From contig NZ_AUDR01000014.1 of assembly GCF_000425565.1 (NCBI RefSeq), positions 1 through 64,000 on the forward strand: DNA of 64,000 nt. The letters run 5' to 3'. The stretch comes from Tepidiphilus margaritifer DSM 15129 (lineage in GTDB: Bacteria; Pseudomonadota; Gammaproteobacteria; Burkholderiales; Rhodocyclaceae). The position numbers and the translations under genes were made by a program. Shown here piece after piece: positions 46,995 to 55,050 of the stretch; positions within the stretch are counted from its first letter, which is position 1; every line of letters starts with the position of its first letter. The notes under the pieces are model-generated. The model saw nothing but the letters and a program-made list of their open reading frames with translations. It did not search any database and had not been told where the DNA came from.

Positions 46995-49625
46995 ATGACC
47001 AAAGCCGTGACGCCCGCCGTCGGCGATCTCTCCGCCCACACCCCCATGATGCAGCAATATCTGCGCCTCAAGGCGCAGCATCCGGGGTGCCTGCTGCTCT
47101 TTCGCATGGGGGATTTCTACGAGCTCTTCTATGAGGATGCCGAAAAGGCGGCGCGGATCCTCGATCTCACGCTCACCACCCGCGGCCAGTCGGCCGGGGC
47201 GCCCATTCCCATGGCCGGCATCCCGTTCCATGCCCTGGAGACGTATCTGGGACGGCTGGTGCGCGCCGGCCTAGCGGTGGCCATCGCCGAGCAGCAAGGC
47301 GAGCCAGGCGCGCAAAAGGGGCCGATGGAGCGGGTGGTGACCCGTATCGTCACGCCGGGCACGCTCGTCGATGCGGCGCTGCTCGACGAACGCAGCGATG
47401 CGCCGCTTGCCGCGTTGTTTACCCGCAAGGGGAAAATAGGCGTGGCGACCCTGACGTTGGCGAGCGGCGATTTTCGCCTGCTGGTGTGCGATGCCGCCGA
47501 GCTGGAAGCGCAATTCGAGCGCCTGCGACCGGCCGAGGTACTCGTGCCCGAGGATCTGCCTTTGCCCGCGGTGTTGGAGACGGAGCGCACGCCCTTGCGT
47601 CGCCTGCCCGGCTGGCAGTTCGATGCGACGATCGCGCGGCGCCTGCTCACGGCCCATTTCGGGGTACAGGATCTGGCGGCTTTCGGCGTGGACTCGATGC
47701 ACGAGCCGGCGCTCGCCGCGGCCGCGGCGCTTTTCGAGTACGTGCGCCAGACGCAGAAAAGCGAACTCGCCCATGTGCGCGCGCTGCGCCTCGAGCGCGA
47801 CGACGACTATCTCTGGCTCGACGCCGCCACGCGCCGCAACCTCGAACTCACCGAGACGCTGCGAGGCGAATCCTCCCCCACCCTTTTCTCCACGCTCGAC
47901 TTCACCCGCACGGCGATGGGTGCGCGTTGGTTGAAGCAGGCTTTGCACCATCCGCAGCGCAGTGCTGCTGCCGCGCGCGAGCGCCAGGCGGTGATCGGCA
48001 GGCTGCTGGCGCAACCGCGCACCTTCGCCGCCCTCCTCGAGCGGCTCGAGGGGCTGGGCGACCTGGAACGGATCGCGGCGCGCATCGCGTTGGGCACGGT
48101 GCGCCCGCGTGAGCTGGCGGCGCTGCGCGCCTCGCTGTGCCGTCTGCCCGAGCTGAGGGCGTTACTCGAGCCGCACCGCGAGGTGCCGCGCCTTGCCGCC
48201 TTGAGCGATTCCCTGACGGTGCCACCCGAAGCGCTCACCCTGCTCGAACGCACGCTGGCCGACGATCCTCCGGCGCTGGTGCGCGATGGCGGTGTGATCG
48301 CCCCGGGGTTCGATGCCGAACTCGACGAATTGCGCGCCTTGCACAACGGCTGCGGCGCCTTCCTGCTCGAACTGGAAGCGCGCGAGCGCGAGCGCACGGG
48401 CATCGCGACCCTCAAGGTCGAATACAACAAGGTGCACGGTTTCTACATCGAAGTGGGCAAGACGCATGCCGACAAGGTGCCGGCCGACTACCGCCGGCGC
48501 CAGACGATGAAAAACGCCGAGCGTTTCATCACCCCCGAGCTCAAGTCCTTCGAGGATCGGGCGCTGTCGGCGGCCGAACGGGCGCTCGCGCGGGAGCGTT
48601 TTCTTTATGAAGAGTTGGTGCGCCGACTGCTTGCCTGGGTGGCGGCGCTGCAGGAGGCCGGGCGCGCGGCCGCCGAGCTCGACGGGCTCGCTTCGCTCGC
48701 GCAAGCTGCCGAACGCTATGGCTACGTCGCACCGGAATTTACCGACACGCCGGGGCTCGCGATCGAGGGCGGGCGACATCCCGTGGTCGAGCGTCAGGTG
48801 GAAACCTTCGTGGCCAACGACGTACGGCTCGACGGCGCGACCCGGCGGCTGCTGGTGATCACCGGCCCCAACATGGGCGGCAAATCCACCTTCATGCGCC
48901 AGACGGCGCTCGTCGCCCTGCTCGCCTACGTCGGCGCCTGGGTGCCGGCGCGGCGCGCCGTCATCGGGCCGCTCGATGCGATCTACACCCGCATCGGCGC
49001 AAGCGACGATCTTGCCTCGGGCCGCTCCACCTTCATGGTGGAGATGACGGAGGCGGCCTATATCCTGCACCACGCGAGCGAGCGCAGCCTCGTGCTGATG
49101 GACGAAATCGGCCGGGGTACCTCGACCTTCGACGGCATGGCGCTCGCTTGGGCGATCGCGCGCCACTTGCACGGCAAGAACCGCGCCCTCACCCTCTTTT
49201 CGACGCACTATTTCGAGCTCACGCGTCTGGCCGAGGAGCTGGAAGCCTGCGCCAACGTGCATGTGGAAGCGGTGGAGCACGAGGGACGGGTGGTTTTCCT
49301 CCACTCGGTGCGCGAGGGGCCGGCGAGTCGCAGCTACGGCATCCACGTGGCCGCGCTCGCCGGCATGCCGCGCGCCGTGCTCACCCAAGCCCGCCGGGAA
49401 CTGGCGCGCCTCGAAGCCCGCGCCCTGGAGGAAACCCGCCAGCCGCAGCTCTTCGCCTGCGAACCGAGCGACGACTTGGCGCCCGAACCCGAGCCGCAGC
49501 GCGTGGAAGTGCTGCCGGCGTGGCTCGAACCGCTCGCCGACGTCGATCCGCGCGCGCTCACCCTGGGAGAGGCGATCGAGTGGTTCGAGCGCCTGCGCGC
49601 GGCCCTGCGCAATCCCTCCCCCTGA
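46995..49625 (+). CDS. mutS: DNA mismatch repair ATPase MutS
   Basis: 876 residues. The mismatch-reading motif is F41-Y-E43 in [10 protein letters not shown]. The connector, core and clamp domains follow, then the ATPase with Walker [10 protein letters not shown] (about 623-631), [12 protein letters not shown] and [10 protein letters not shown]. The C-terminal end ([17 protein letters not shown]) is the short tetramerisation helix region. It recognises mismatches and recruits MutL. The ATG at 46995 begins [23 protein letters not shown], the expected start; the frame is open further up without similarity. Confidence 0.98.
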   Translation: MTKAVTPAVGDLSAHTPMMQQYLRLKAQHPGCLLLFRMGDFYELFYEDAEKAARILDLTLTTRGQSAGAPIPMAGIPFHALETYLGRLVRAGLAVAIAEQQGEPGAQKGPMERVVTRIVTPGTLVDAALLDERSDAPLAALFTRKGKIGVATLTLASGDFRLLVCDAAELEAQFERLRPAEVLVPEDLPLPAVLETERTPLRRLPGWQFDATIARRLLTAHFGVQDLAAFGVDSMHEPALAAAAALFEYVRQTQKSELAHVRALRLERDDDYLWLDAATRRNLELTETLRGESSPTLFSTLDFTRTAMGARWLKQALHHPQRSAAAARERQAVIGRLLAQPRTFAALLERLEGLGDLERIAARIALGTVRPRELAALRASLCRLPELRALLEPHREVPRLAALSDSLTVPPEALTLLERTLADDPPALVRDGGVIAPGFDAELDELRALHNGCGAFLLELEARERERTGIATLKVEYNKVHGFYIEVGKTHADKVPADYRRRQTMKNAERFITPELKSFEDRALSAAERALARERFLYEELVRRLLAWVAALQEAGRAAAELDGLASLAQAAERYGYVAPEFTDTPGLAIEGGRHPVVERQVETFVANDVRLDGATRRLLVITGPNMGGKSTFMRQTALVALLAYVGAWVPARRAVIGPLDAIYTRIGASDDLASGRSTFMVEMTEAAYILHHASERSLVLMDEIGRGTSTFDGMALAWAIARHLHGKNRALTLFSTHYFELTRLAEELEACANVHVEAVEHEGRVVFLHSVREGPASRSYGIHVAALAGMPRAVLTQARRELARLEARALEETRQPQLFACEPSDDLAPEPEPQRVEVLPAWLEPLADVDPRALTLGEAIEWFERLRAALRNPSP

Positions 49626-49659
49626 TTCGTGAGGAGCCCGGGCGAAGTATCCTCACGAA
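49626..49659. repeat. 10-base perfect inverted repeat after mutS
   Basis: TTCGTGAGGA (49626-49635) and TCCTCACGAA (49650-49659) enclose 14 bases. It begins right after the mutS stop. There is no following T-run, so it is not a standard terminator. It may instead be an operator for the peptidase gene promoter at 49681. Confidence 0.6.
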
Positions 49660-49680
49660 CTACGCACGGGATATGTAGTC

Positions 49681-49686
49681 TATAAT
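49681..49686 (+). promoter_or_regulatory. -10 element for the ImmA/IrrE-like gene
   Basis: TATAAT lies 26 bases before the ATG at 49713, with AAGGGGGGAG between as ribosome-binding site. No clear -35 is present at 17 bases. The inverted repeat 49626-49659 lies just upstream. Confidence 0.55.
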
Positions 49687-49712
49687 CCGTTGAAAAAACC
49701 AAGGGGGGAGCC

Positions 49713-50228
49713 ATGGCTACTGCCACTACATCTTTGGCACCAAGTGCCTGGCAAATCGGGACGAACGACCCGATCGGTGTCGCCCAATGGTATCTGGATC
49801 GATACTGGAACCGTCAGCTACCCGTGGATCCTGTCGCCATTGCTCAAGCCGCTGGTGTACGGGTCTTCCAGAACCCCAACTTGGCTCCCCTGTCGGGCTG
49901 TTTCTACGATGAGGACGGTCCCGTCATCGAGTTCAACGGCCGCGAGCCTCTGGTACGCCAGCGATTCACCGTCGCCCACGAACTGGGGCACCACGCACTG
50001 GGGCACGGACCGCGATTTCGGGACCCGTCTGAGAATTTTTCGCTGACGGCCTACGATTCCAAGGAAGTTGCCGCCAACCAGTTTGCTGCCGAGCTACTCA
50101 TGCCTGCAGACGTCATCAACCACCTGATCATGAAGCGCAAGATCACCGACTTCGATCGCCTGGCAGCACTCTTCAATACGTCGGGGGTGGCGATGCAGTT
50201 CAGGCTGAAGAATTTGGGGTGGTTGTAA
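49713..50228 (+). CDS. ImmA/IrrE-family metallopeptidase
   Basis: 171 residues. The zinc-binding HELGH is at residues 89-93 (FTVAHELGHHALGHG), and the third ligand is probably E118 in KEVAANQFAAELLMP, the standard ImmA/IrrE pattern. Such peptidases usually cleave a repressor that is encoded alongside, as in ICEBs1 ImmA-ImmR or Deinococcus IrrE-DdrO. Here there is no XRE-type repressor; the partner is a small membrane protein that begins at the stop codon (TAATG). The strong ribosome-binding site AAGGGGGGAG and TATAAT box make this a self-contained transcription unit. Substrate unknown. Confidence 0.88.
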   Translation: MATATTSLAPSAWQIGTNDPIGVAQWYLDRYWNRQLPVDPVAIAQAAGVRVFQNPNLAPLSGCFYDEDGPVIEFNGREPLVRQRFTVAHELGHHALGHGPRFRDPSENFSLTAYDSKEVAANQFAAELLMPADVINHLIMKRKITDFDRLAALFNTSGVAMQFRLKNLGWL

Positions 50229-50686
50229 TGAGCCCGTTGTCCGGCGAAAGAGACGAGGTCAAAAGGCTGGAAACCGGGGCTGCGGAGGACTTGTCTGCCG
50301 GGGCACAAGATGCGGACTCCCGCATCTTGACTGAGAATATCAACGATCAAAGGCTGCAGCGCGTTTTCCGTCAATGGGCATTTTTTGGTGTTGGCGTGGT
50401 ATTCCTCGGCACATTCTCGGCATTGCTTGGATGGGTTGTCCTGATCGGAATGAACATCATGGACCAAAGTATCACAACCACTTATCGTGCCTCGCTTTTT
50501 ATTGCCCCATTCGTTGTTCTCGCGTCCTTGATGGCTGTCTTGGCTCTTGCACTATTAAGATTTGCGTTTCGCCCGATGAATCAAGACAAAGACGACTCGC
50601 CGTCTCCGAAGGTATTGATCCATGAGCTGTTGCAGGCCATTACCGATATCGCCAAGGATTACCTGAAAACGAAGAAGGCCGATTGA
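50228..50686 (+). CDS. small two-helix membrane protein coupled to the ImmA-like peptidase
   Basis: 152 residues, not recognised as a named family. A charged N-terminal segment of about 48 residues precedes two membrane helices (about 50-77 and 88-113). A cytoplasmic C-terminal region with DKDDSPSPKVLIHELLQAITDIAKDYLKTKK follows. The ATG overlaps the peptidase stop as TAATG, so the two are translated together and probably act together. A membrane-bound target or inhibitor of the peptidase is a reasonable inference, but there is no direct evidence. Its AT content is slightly higher than that of its neighbours. Confidence 0.75.
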   Translation: MSPLSGERDEVKRLETGAAEDLSAGAQDADSRILTENINDQRLQRVFRQWAFFGVGVVFLGTFSALLGWVVLIGMNIMDQSITTTYRASLFIAPFVVLASLMAVLALALLRFAFRPMNQDKDDSPSPKVLIHELLQAITDIAKDYLKTKKAD

Positions 50687-50691
50687 TCCTT

Positions 50692-51414
50692 TCAACCGGC
50701 CTGCGCACCGCCGGACCGGGACGAGCGCCATAGCGTCTTGCCACCGCTCGCCTTGTCGATCTCGGCGAGCACCGATTCGTGGGCGATGAGTTCTTCCTCA
50801 CTCGCCCGAAGCACCCGCAGTGCCGGCCGAGGGGCGCCGTCACGCCGGGCGCCGCGCTGGGCCTTCGACGTGGGCGTTGCATCCAGCATCAGGGTCTCTT
50901 GCCCCCGGGTCATCGCCAGATAGACTTCGGCGAGCAGTTCCGCGTCGAGCAGCGCGCCGTGCAGGGTGCGGTGACGGTGGTCGATGCCGTAGCGTTCGCA
51001 CAGCGCGTCGAGCGACGCCTTTTTGCCCGGGGCGATCGTCTTGGCGAGTTTGAGCGTGTCGATCACGCCGGAGACCACCGTCTCGATCGGATCCCGTCCC
51101 AGGCGGGCGAGTTCGGCGTTGAGAAATCCCAGGTCGAACGCCGCATTGTGGATGATGAGCTCGGCGCCGCGCACGTAGTCGAGGAATTCGTCCACGATGT
51201 CGGCAAAGCGCGGCTTGTCGGCGAGCATTTCATCGGTGATGCCGTGGACTTCCGCCGCTCCAGCGTCGATGGCGCGCTCGGGGTTGAGGTAGCGGTGGAA
51301 GCGATTGTCGGTCAGTCGCCGCGCCAGCAGCTCGACGCAGCCGATCTCGATGATACGATCGCCGTTCTTCCAATCGAGCCCTGTGGTCTCGGTGTCGAGC
51401 ACGATCTGATGCAT
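50692..51414 (-). CDS. dnaQ: DNA polymerase III epsilon subunit (3'-5' proofreading exonuclease)
   Basis: 240 residues (E. coli 243). The DEDDh exonuclease motifs are IVLDTETTGLD (Exo I, residues 4-14), LIIHNAAFDLGFLNAEL (Exo II) and HGALLDAELLAEVYL (Exo III). The C-terminal segment binds the polymerase alpha subunit. It proofreads newly made DNA in the replisome. The ATG at 51414 starts 3 bases after the rnhA stop, the classical rnhA-dnaQ pair. It is convergent with the small membrane protein gene. Confidence 0.97.
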   Translation of the reverse strand: MHQIVLDTETTGLDWKNGDRIIEIGCVELLARRLTDNRFHRYLNPERAIDAGAAEVHGITDEMLADKPRFADIVDEFLDYVRGAELIIHNAAFDLGFLNAELARLGRDPIETVVSGVIDTLKLAKTIAPGKKASLDALCERYGIDHRHRTLHGALLDAELLAEVYLAMTRGQETLMLDATPTSKAQRGARRDGAPRPALRVLRASEEELIAHESVLAEIDKASGGKTLWRSSRSGGAQAG

Positions 51415-51417
51415 GGT

Positions 51418-51882
51418 TCATTTCTCCTGCAAGGCGCCGCGACGCACCTCGTCGATGCCGCGGCGGGCGAGCTCATCGGCCCGTTCGTTGCCTTCGTCCC
51501 CGGCATGCCCTCGTACCCAGTGCCATTCGACGGGAAAACGCGAAGCGAGCGCGTCGAGCTCCTGCCAGAGGTCCTGGTTGGCCACGGGCTTGCCGGCGGC
51601 GGTACGCCAGCCGCGACGTTTCCACTGCGGCAGCCACTCAGTGATGCCTTTTTGCACGTACTGGCTGTCGGTGTAGAGCGCCACCGGCACGACCCGACGC
51701 AGCGCCCGCAACGCCTCGATCACCGCCCGCAGCTCCATGCGGTTGTTGGTGGTAGCGGGTTCGCCCCCCCACAGTTCCTTGCGGTGATCGTTCCAGCGCA
51801 GCACCGCGCCCCAGCCGCCGGGGCCGGGATTGCCGGAACAGGCCCCGTCGGTATGAATCTCCACTTTTTTCTCTGCGCTCAC
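51418..51882 (-). CDS. rnhA: ribonuclease HI
   Basis: 154 residues (E. coli 155). [19 protein letters not shown] holds the first catalytic aspartate, [14 protein letters not shown] the glutamate, [13 protein letters not shown] the second aspartate and [15 protein letters not shown] the last. It degrades RNA in RNA-DNA hybrids. The start is GTG at 51882, overlapping the upstream methyltransferase stop as GTGA. The order methyltransferase-rnhA-dnaQ is common in betaproteobacteria. Confidence 0.97.
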   Translation of the reverse strand: MSAEKKVEIHTDGACSGNPGPGGWGAVLRWNDHRKELWGGEPATTNNRMELRAVIEALRALRRVVPVALYTDSQYVQKGITEWLPQWKRRGWRTAAGKPVANQDLWQELDALASRFPVEWHWVRGHAGDEGNERADELARRGIDEVRRGALQEK

Positions 51883-52604
51883 GATCCTCGTTCCAGCCGC
51901 GCGCGCTCGGCGATGGCTGCGAGCCGCTCGGCACGTTGTTTCTTGCGTTTCTGCCAGTCGGGCTGGATGATGCGCATGCCGGGCACGCGCTTGACCGCGT
52001 CGAGCACGTAGACGCCGCCCAGGAGCGGCCACCACCGGTCTCCCGCCGCCTCGAAGGCGCGGCGCGCGCGAGATGGCGCTCCCTCACCGGGCGGCGCATA
52101 GAGGCCGAAACGCCCTCCTCGCGGTTCGAAACCGAGCACGAGCAGGCGGTCCTTGAGGCGTGGCACGGTCATGCTGCCCGGCAAGTGCGGCCAGCGCTCG
52201 TGGCGTACGAGCAGCCGCCAAGGATACCAAGGGTTGAACCCGAAGAACAGCGCATGACCTTCCGGCACCAGCACGCGCTCGATCTCGCGCAGCAGCGCAT
52301 GGGGATCGCCGCTGCGATCGAGCGCAAAGGGGACCACGACCAGATCGAGGGCGTTCGACTCGAACGGCAGCTCGTCCCAGGCGGCGCGCACTTCCCCTCC
52401 TTCGGGGTCGCAGCGCCAGCGCCAGGGAATACGGCAGGAAGCGAGCAGATCGCGCTGTGGCAGGCCGAGCTGGATGGCGTAGAATCCGAAGACGTCGGCA
52501 ACGAAGCGATCGACGACCTCCTCACACCATGTCCAGACTCGTTCCCCTGCCGGCGAATCCAGCCAAGAGGGGAACGCTGATTCTTGCCCCTCAGGAGAAG
52601 TCAT
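51879..52604 (-). CDS. class I SAM-dependent methyltransferase, small-molecule or unknown substrate
   Basis: 241 residues. It looks like a methyltransferase of the type usually encoded between gloB and rnhA in beta- and gammaproteobacteria. The central part is that of a Methyltransf_11 domain ([32 protein letters not shown]), but the glycine-rich SAM loop at the front is poorly kept. The ATG at 52604 shares the tetramer CATG with the gloB start on the other strand, so each gene has its ribosome-binding site inside the other. A basic C-terminal tail ([20 protein letters not shown]) could bind RNA. Substrate unknown. Confidence 0.78.
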   Translation of the reverse strand: MTSPEGQESAFPSWLDSPAGERVWTWCEEVVDRFVADVFGFYAIQLGLPQRDLLASCRIPWRWRCDPEGGEVRAAWDELPFESNALDLVVVPFALDRSGDPHALLREIERVLVPEGHALFFGFNPWYPWRLLVRHERWPHLPGSMTVPRLKDRLLVLGFEPRGGRFGLYAPPGEGAPSRARRAFEAAGDRWWPLLGGVYVLDAVKRVPGMRIIQPDWQKRKKQRAERLAAIAERARLERGS

Positions 52605-53379
52605 GACCCAAGCGCTCCTCGAACCCATCGCCGTTTTGAGCGACAATTACGTTTGGTTGTTGCACGACGGCCGGCACGCCGTGGTGGCCGATCCGGGCGA
52701 GGCCGACCCCGTGCGCGCGGCACTCGCCGCCCGAAGGCTCGCTTTGGTCGCCATCCTCGTCACGCACCATCACTTCGACCACGTAGGAGGCGTGCCGGCG
52801 CTGCGCGCCGAGTACGACGTTCCCGTGTACGGACCTGCCGCCGAGGACATCGCCTGCCTCACGCAGCGGTTGCACGAGGGCGACAGAGTGCGGATTCCCG
52901 AACTCGGCCTCACGCTCGAGGTATGGGAAATCCCCGGCCATACCCGCGGGCATCTCGCCTATGTGGGCGAGGACTTCGTTTTCTGCGGCGATACGCTCTT
53001 CTGCGCCGGCTGCGGCCGCCTGTTCGAGGGAACCCCGGCGCAGATGTACACCTCGCTGCAGCGGCTCGCCGCGCTGCCCGAGTCGACCCGCGTGTGCTGC
53101 GCCCATGAATATACGCTGGCCAACCTGCGTTTCGCCGCGGCGGTCGAGCCGGAGAATGCCGAACGGGCCGAATATCAACATCGTTGCGAGCAAAAACGCG
53201 CCGCGGGCGAGCCAACGCTGCCGAGCACCATTGGCCTCGAGCGCGCGATCAATCCTTTCCTCCGGGTGCATCAGCCGACAGTCGCCACGGCGCTCGCGCG
53301 GCATTACGGGCATTGCCCCGACGATCCGGTCGAGCGCTTTCGTCTGCTGCGCCAATGGAAGGACGGCTTTCGCGGCTGA
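52603..53379 (+). CDS. gloB: hydroxyacylglutathione hydrolase (glyoxalase II)
   Basis: 258 residues. The metallo-beta-lactamase-type metal site THHHFDHVGG is at residues 54-63, followed by GHTRGHLAYVG and FCGDTLFCAGCGRLFEG. It hydrolyses S-lactoylglutathione to lactate and glutathione in methylglyoxal detoxification. The ATG at 52603 has AGGAG upstream and overlaps the divergent methyltransferase start. Length is standard. The C-terminal domain with NPFLR and RQWKDGFRG for glutathione binding is present. Confidence 0.96.
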   Translation: MTQALLEPIAVLSDNYVWLLHDGRHAVVADPGEADPVRAALAARRLALVAILVTHHHFDHVGGVPALRAEYDVPVYGPAAEDIACLTQRLHEGDRVRIPELGLTLEVWEIPGHTRGHLAYVGEDFVFCGDTLFCAGCGRLFEGTPAQMYTSLQRLAALPESTRVCCAHEYTLANLRFAAAVEPENAERAEYQHRCEQKRAAGEPTLPSTIGLERAINPFLRVHQPTVATALARHYGHCPDDPVERFRLLRQWKDGFRG

Positions 53380-53395
53380 TGCACGCACTCTCGGC

Positions 53396-54445
53396 TCAAC
53401 GAGAAGCAGGCAAAGAAGACGCCATGGCATCGGCATCGAAGATGACGACTCGGTTCCTGCCTTCTTTTTTCGCCCGATAGAGGGCGGCGTCGGCGAAGTC
53501 GATCAGGCGATTCGCCGGCATGGCCGGCAAGGCGGCCGGATGCGCCACGGCTCCGCCCACGGAGATCGTCACGTGTTCCGCCGTTCCCTGAGCAGGATGG
53601 GGAATACGTAATTTCTCCACGTTCTCACGGATGCGTTCGGCGATGTGGCGCGTGCCGGCTAGGTCGGTGTTGGGCAGTACCACGGCAAATTCTTCGCCGC
53701 CGTAGCGCGCGGCCATGTCGCCGGGACGCTGCAAAGACCCGGCGATGGTGGCGGCGACGATCTTCAGCGTATCATCGCCTGCCAGATGCCCGAGACTGTC
53801 GTTGAAAGCCTTGAAATGATCGACGTCGATCATCAACAGACCCAACGGACGTTCTTCACGGCGGCAGCGCGCCCATTCGCGGGCGAGCTTGTCGTCGAAC
53901 CCGCGCCGGTTGGCGATACCCGTGAGTCCGTCGAGATTGGTGAGCCGGCGTAGTTTCTGGTTGGCCTCGTCGAGCCGACGGGTGAGCAGGAGGAGATTCT
54001 GCTGGGCGTGCGCCAGGCGCAGCATCGCCCTCAGCTTGGCCGCCAGCACCACGAAGGAGACCGGTTTGGCGAGATAGTCATCGCCGCCTGCCTCGATGCC
54101 CGCTTCGATTGCCCCGTCGTCGCTGCGCGCGGTGAGAAAGATGATGGGGGTCCACTCGCCCGGGCGCTCGGACTGGCGGATGCGCCGGGCCACCTCGATG
54201 CCGTCGATGCCGGGCAGGATCACGTCGAGCAGCACGACGTCGGGATTGTGGCGAAAAAAGGTTTCCAGCCCCTCTTCGCCACTGTGCGCCAGCAAGGGGA
54301 CGCAACCCATCTTCTCCAGATGACGGGCGAGCACCGCGGCGCTGGTGACCGTATCCTCGATCACCAGCACCTTGCGCTCACCGCCGAAGGATTTCTCGAC
54401 GGCTGCTTCAGTGCGCGTGTCCGCCGGCTCCGTGCGGGTGTCCAT
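53396..54445 (-). CDS. response regulator with GGDEF output (diguanylate cyclase)
   Basis: 349 residues. Receiver domain (about 25-145): acidic pair ED at 30-31, phosphoacceptor D74 in VVLLDVILPG, and K in LAKPVS. GGDEF domain (about 175-340): active-site GGEEF at 249-253, with the inhibitory I-site RPGD at 240-243, exactly five residues before it. It should make cyclic di-GMP on phosphorylation and be product-inhibited, much like PleD/WspR. The ATG at 54445 overlaps the slyD end by 38 bases, so they probably share a transcript. No cognate histidine kinase is seen nearby. Confidence 0.93.
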   Translation of the reverse strand: MDTRTEPADTRTEAAVEKSFGGERKVLVIEDTVTSAAVLARHLEKMGCVPLLAHSGEEGLETFFRHNPDVVLLDVILPGIDGIEVARRIRQSERPGEWTPIIFLTARSDDGAIEAGIEAGGDDYLAKPVSFVVLAAKLRAMLRLAHAQQNLLLLTRRLDEANQKLRRLTNLDGLTGIANRRGFDDKLAREWARCRREERPLGLLMIDVDHFKAFNDSLGHLAGDDTLKIVAATIAGSLQRPGDMAARYGGEEFAVVLPNTDLAGTRHIAERIRENVEKLRIPHPAQGTAEHVTISVGGAVAHPAALPAMPANRLIDFADAALYRAKKEGRNRVVIFDADAMASSLPASR

Positions 54446-54887
54446 GAGCGATCTCTTCGGGCGTGGCGGGACGCACATCGGCAACTTCGAGGTCGAAGAC
54501 CAGCGCCATGCCCGCGAGGGGATGGTTGCCATCCACGACGACCTTGCCTTCGGCGATGTCGGTGATGCGATAGAGGATGTCGTCCTCACCGTCTTCACCC
54601 ACGCGCTCGAAGGCCATGCCGACCTCGATGTTTTCGGGAAAGAGGCTGATGTCCTCGACGAAGACGAGCTCTTCGTCGTACTCGCCGAACGCTTCTTCCG
54701 GCTGCAGCTTGAGGCGCAGGGTATCGCCCACTTTCTTGCCCTGCAGCGTTTCCTCGATCTTGGGGAAAATGCCGTCGTAGCCGCCGTGCAGATAGACCAG
54801 GGGCTCCTTGCCGTCGTCGATCAACTCGCCGTCGCTGTCGCGCACCGTGTAGCGCAGCGTGACCACCGTGTTTTTTGCCACTTCCAT
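54408..54887 (-). CDS. slyD: FKBP-type peptidyl-prolyl isomerase SlyD
   Basis: 159 residues. The FKBP core is split by the chaperone (IF) insert, visible as PKIEETLQGKKVGDTLRLKL, EEAFGEYDEEL, then DGNHPLAGMALVFDLEV. The C-terminus is a histidine-rich tail (HGHPHGAGGHAH) that binds nickel or other metals. It acts as a prolyl isomerase, chaperone and metal store, for example in hydrogenase maturation. The ATG at 54887 has CGGAG upstream. The tail is shorter than in E. coli SlyD (196 residues). Confidence 0.95.
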   Translation of the reverse strand: MEVAKNTVVTLRYTVRDSDGELIDDGKEPLVYLHGGYDGIFPKIEETLQGKKVGDTLRLKLQPEEAFGEYDEELVFVEDISLFPENIEVGMAFERVGEDGEDDILYRITDIAEGKVVVDGNHPLAGMALVFDLEVADVRPATPEEIAHGHPHGAGGHAH

Positions 54888-54992
54888 GGAACGAACTCCG
54901 TACAATCAAAGTAAGATGACACCGCCCGAGGACGCCCCCGTCCGATGCCGAGCCATTGTAGCAGCATGACCGCTGGCGCGGCAGGAGGTTCC

Positions 54993-55019
54993 TAAAGTTT
55001 TTGTCGCGCCGGCCGTAAT
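54993..55019 (+). promoter_or_regulatory. sigma-28 (FliA) promoter of the chemoreceptor gene
   Basis: TAAAGTTT (54993-55000), an 11-base spacer, and GCCGTAAT (55012-55019). The -35 is a perfect match to the flagellar consensus TAAAGTTT-N11-GCCGATAA, and the -10 keeps the important GCCG. It lies 31 bases upstream of the ATG, so the gene is probably in the flagellar/chemotaxis regulon. Confidence 0.85.
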
Positions 55020-55050
55020 TACAACAATCCACCGACCCGAGAGTCCGACC

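Noticed and set aside
49626-49659. Rho-independent terminator for mutS
   Set aside because: The inverted repeat is perfect but the loop is 14 bases and no T-run follows, so it is listed as an inverted repeat only.
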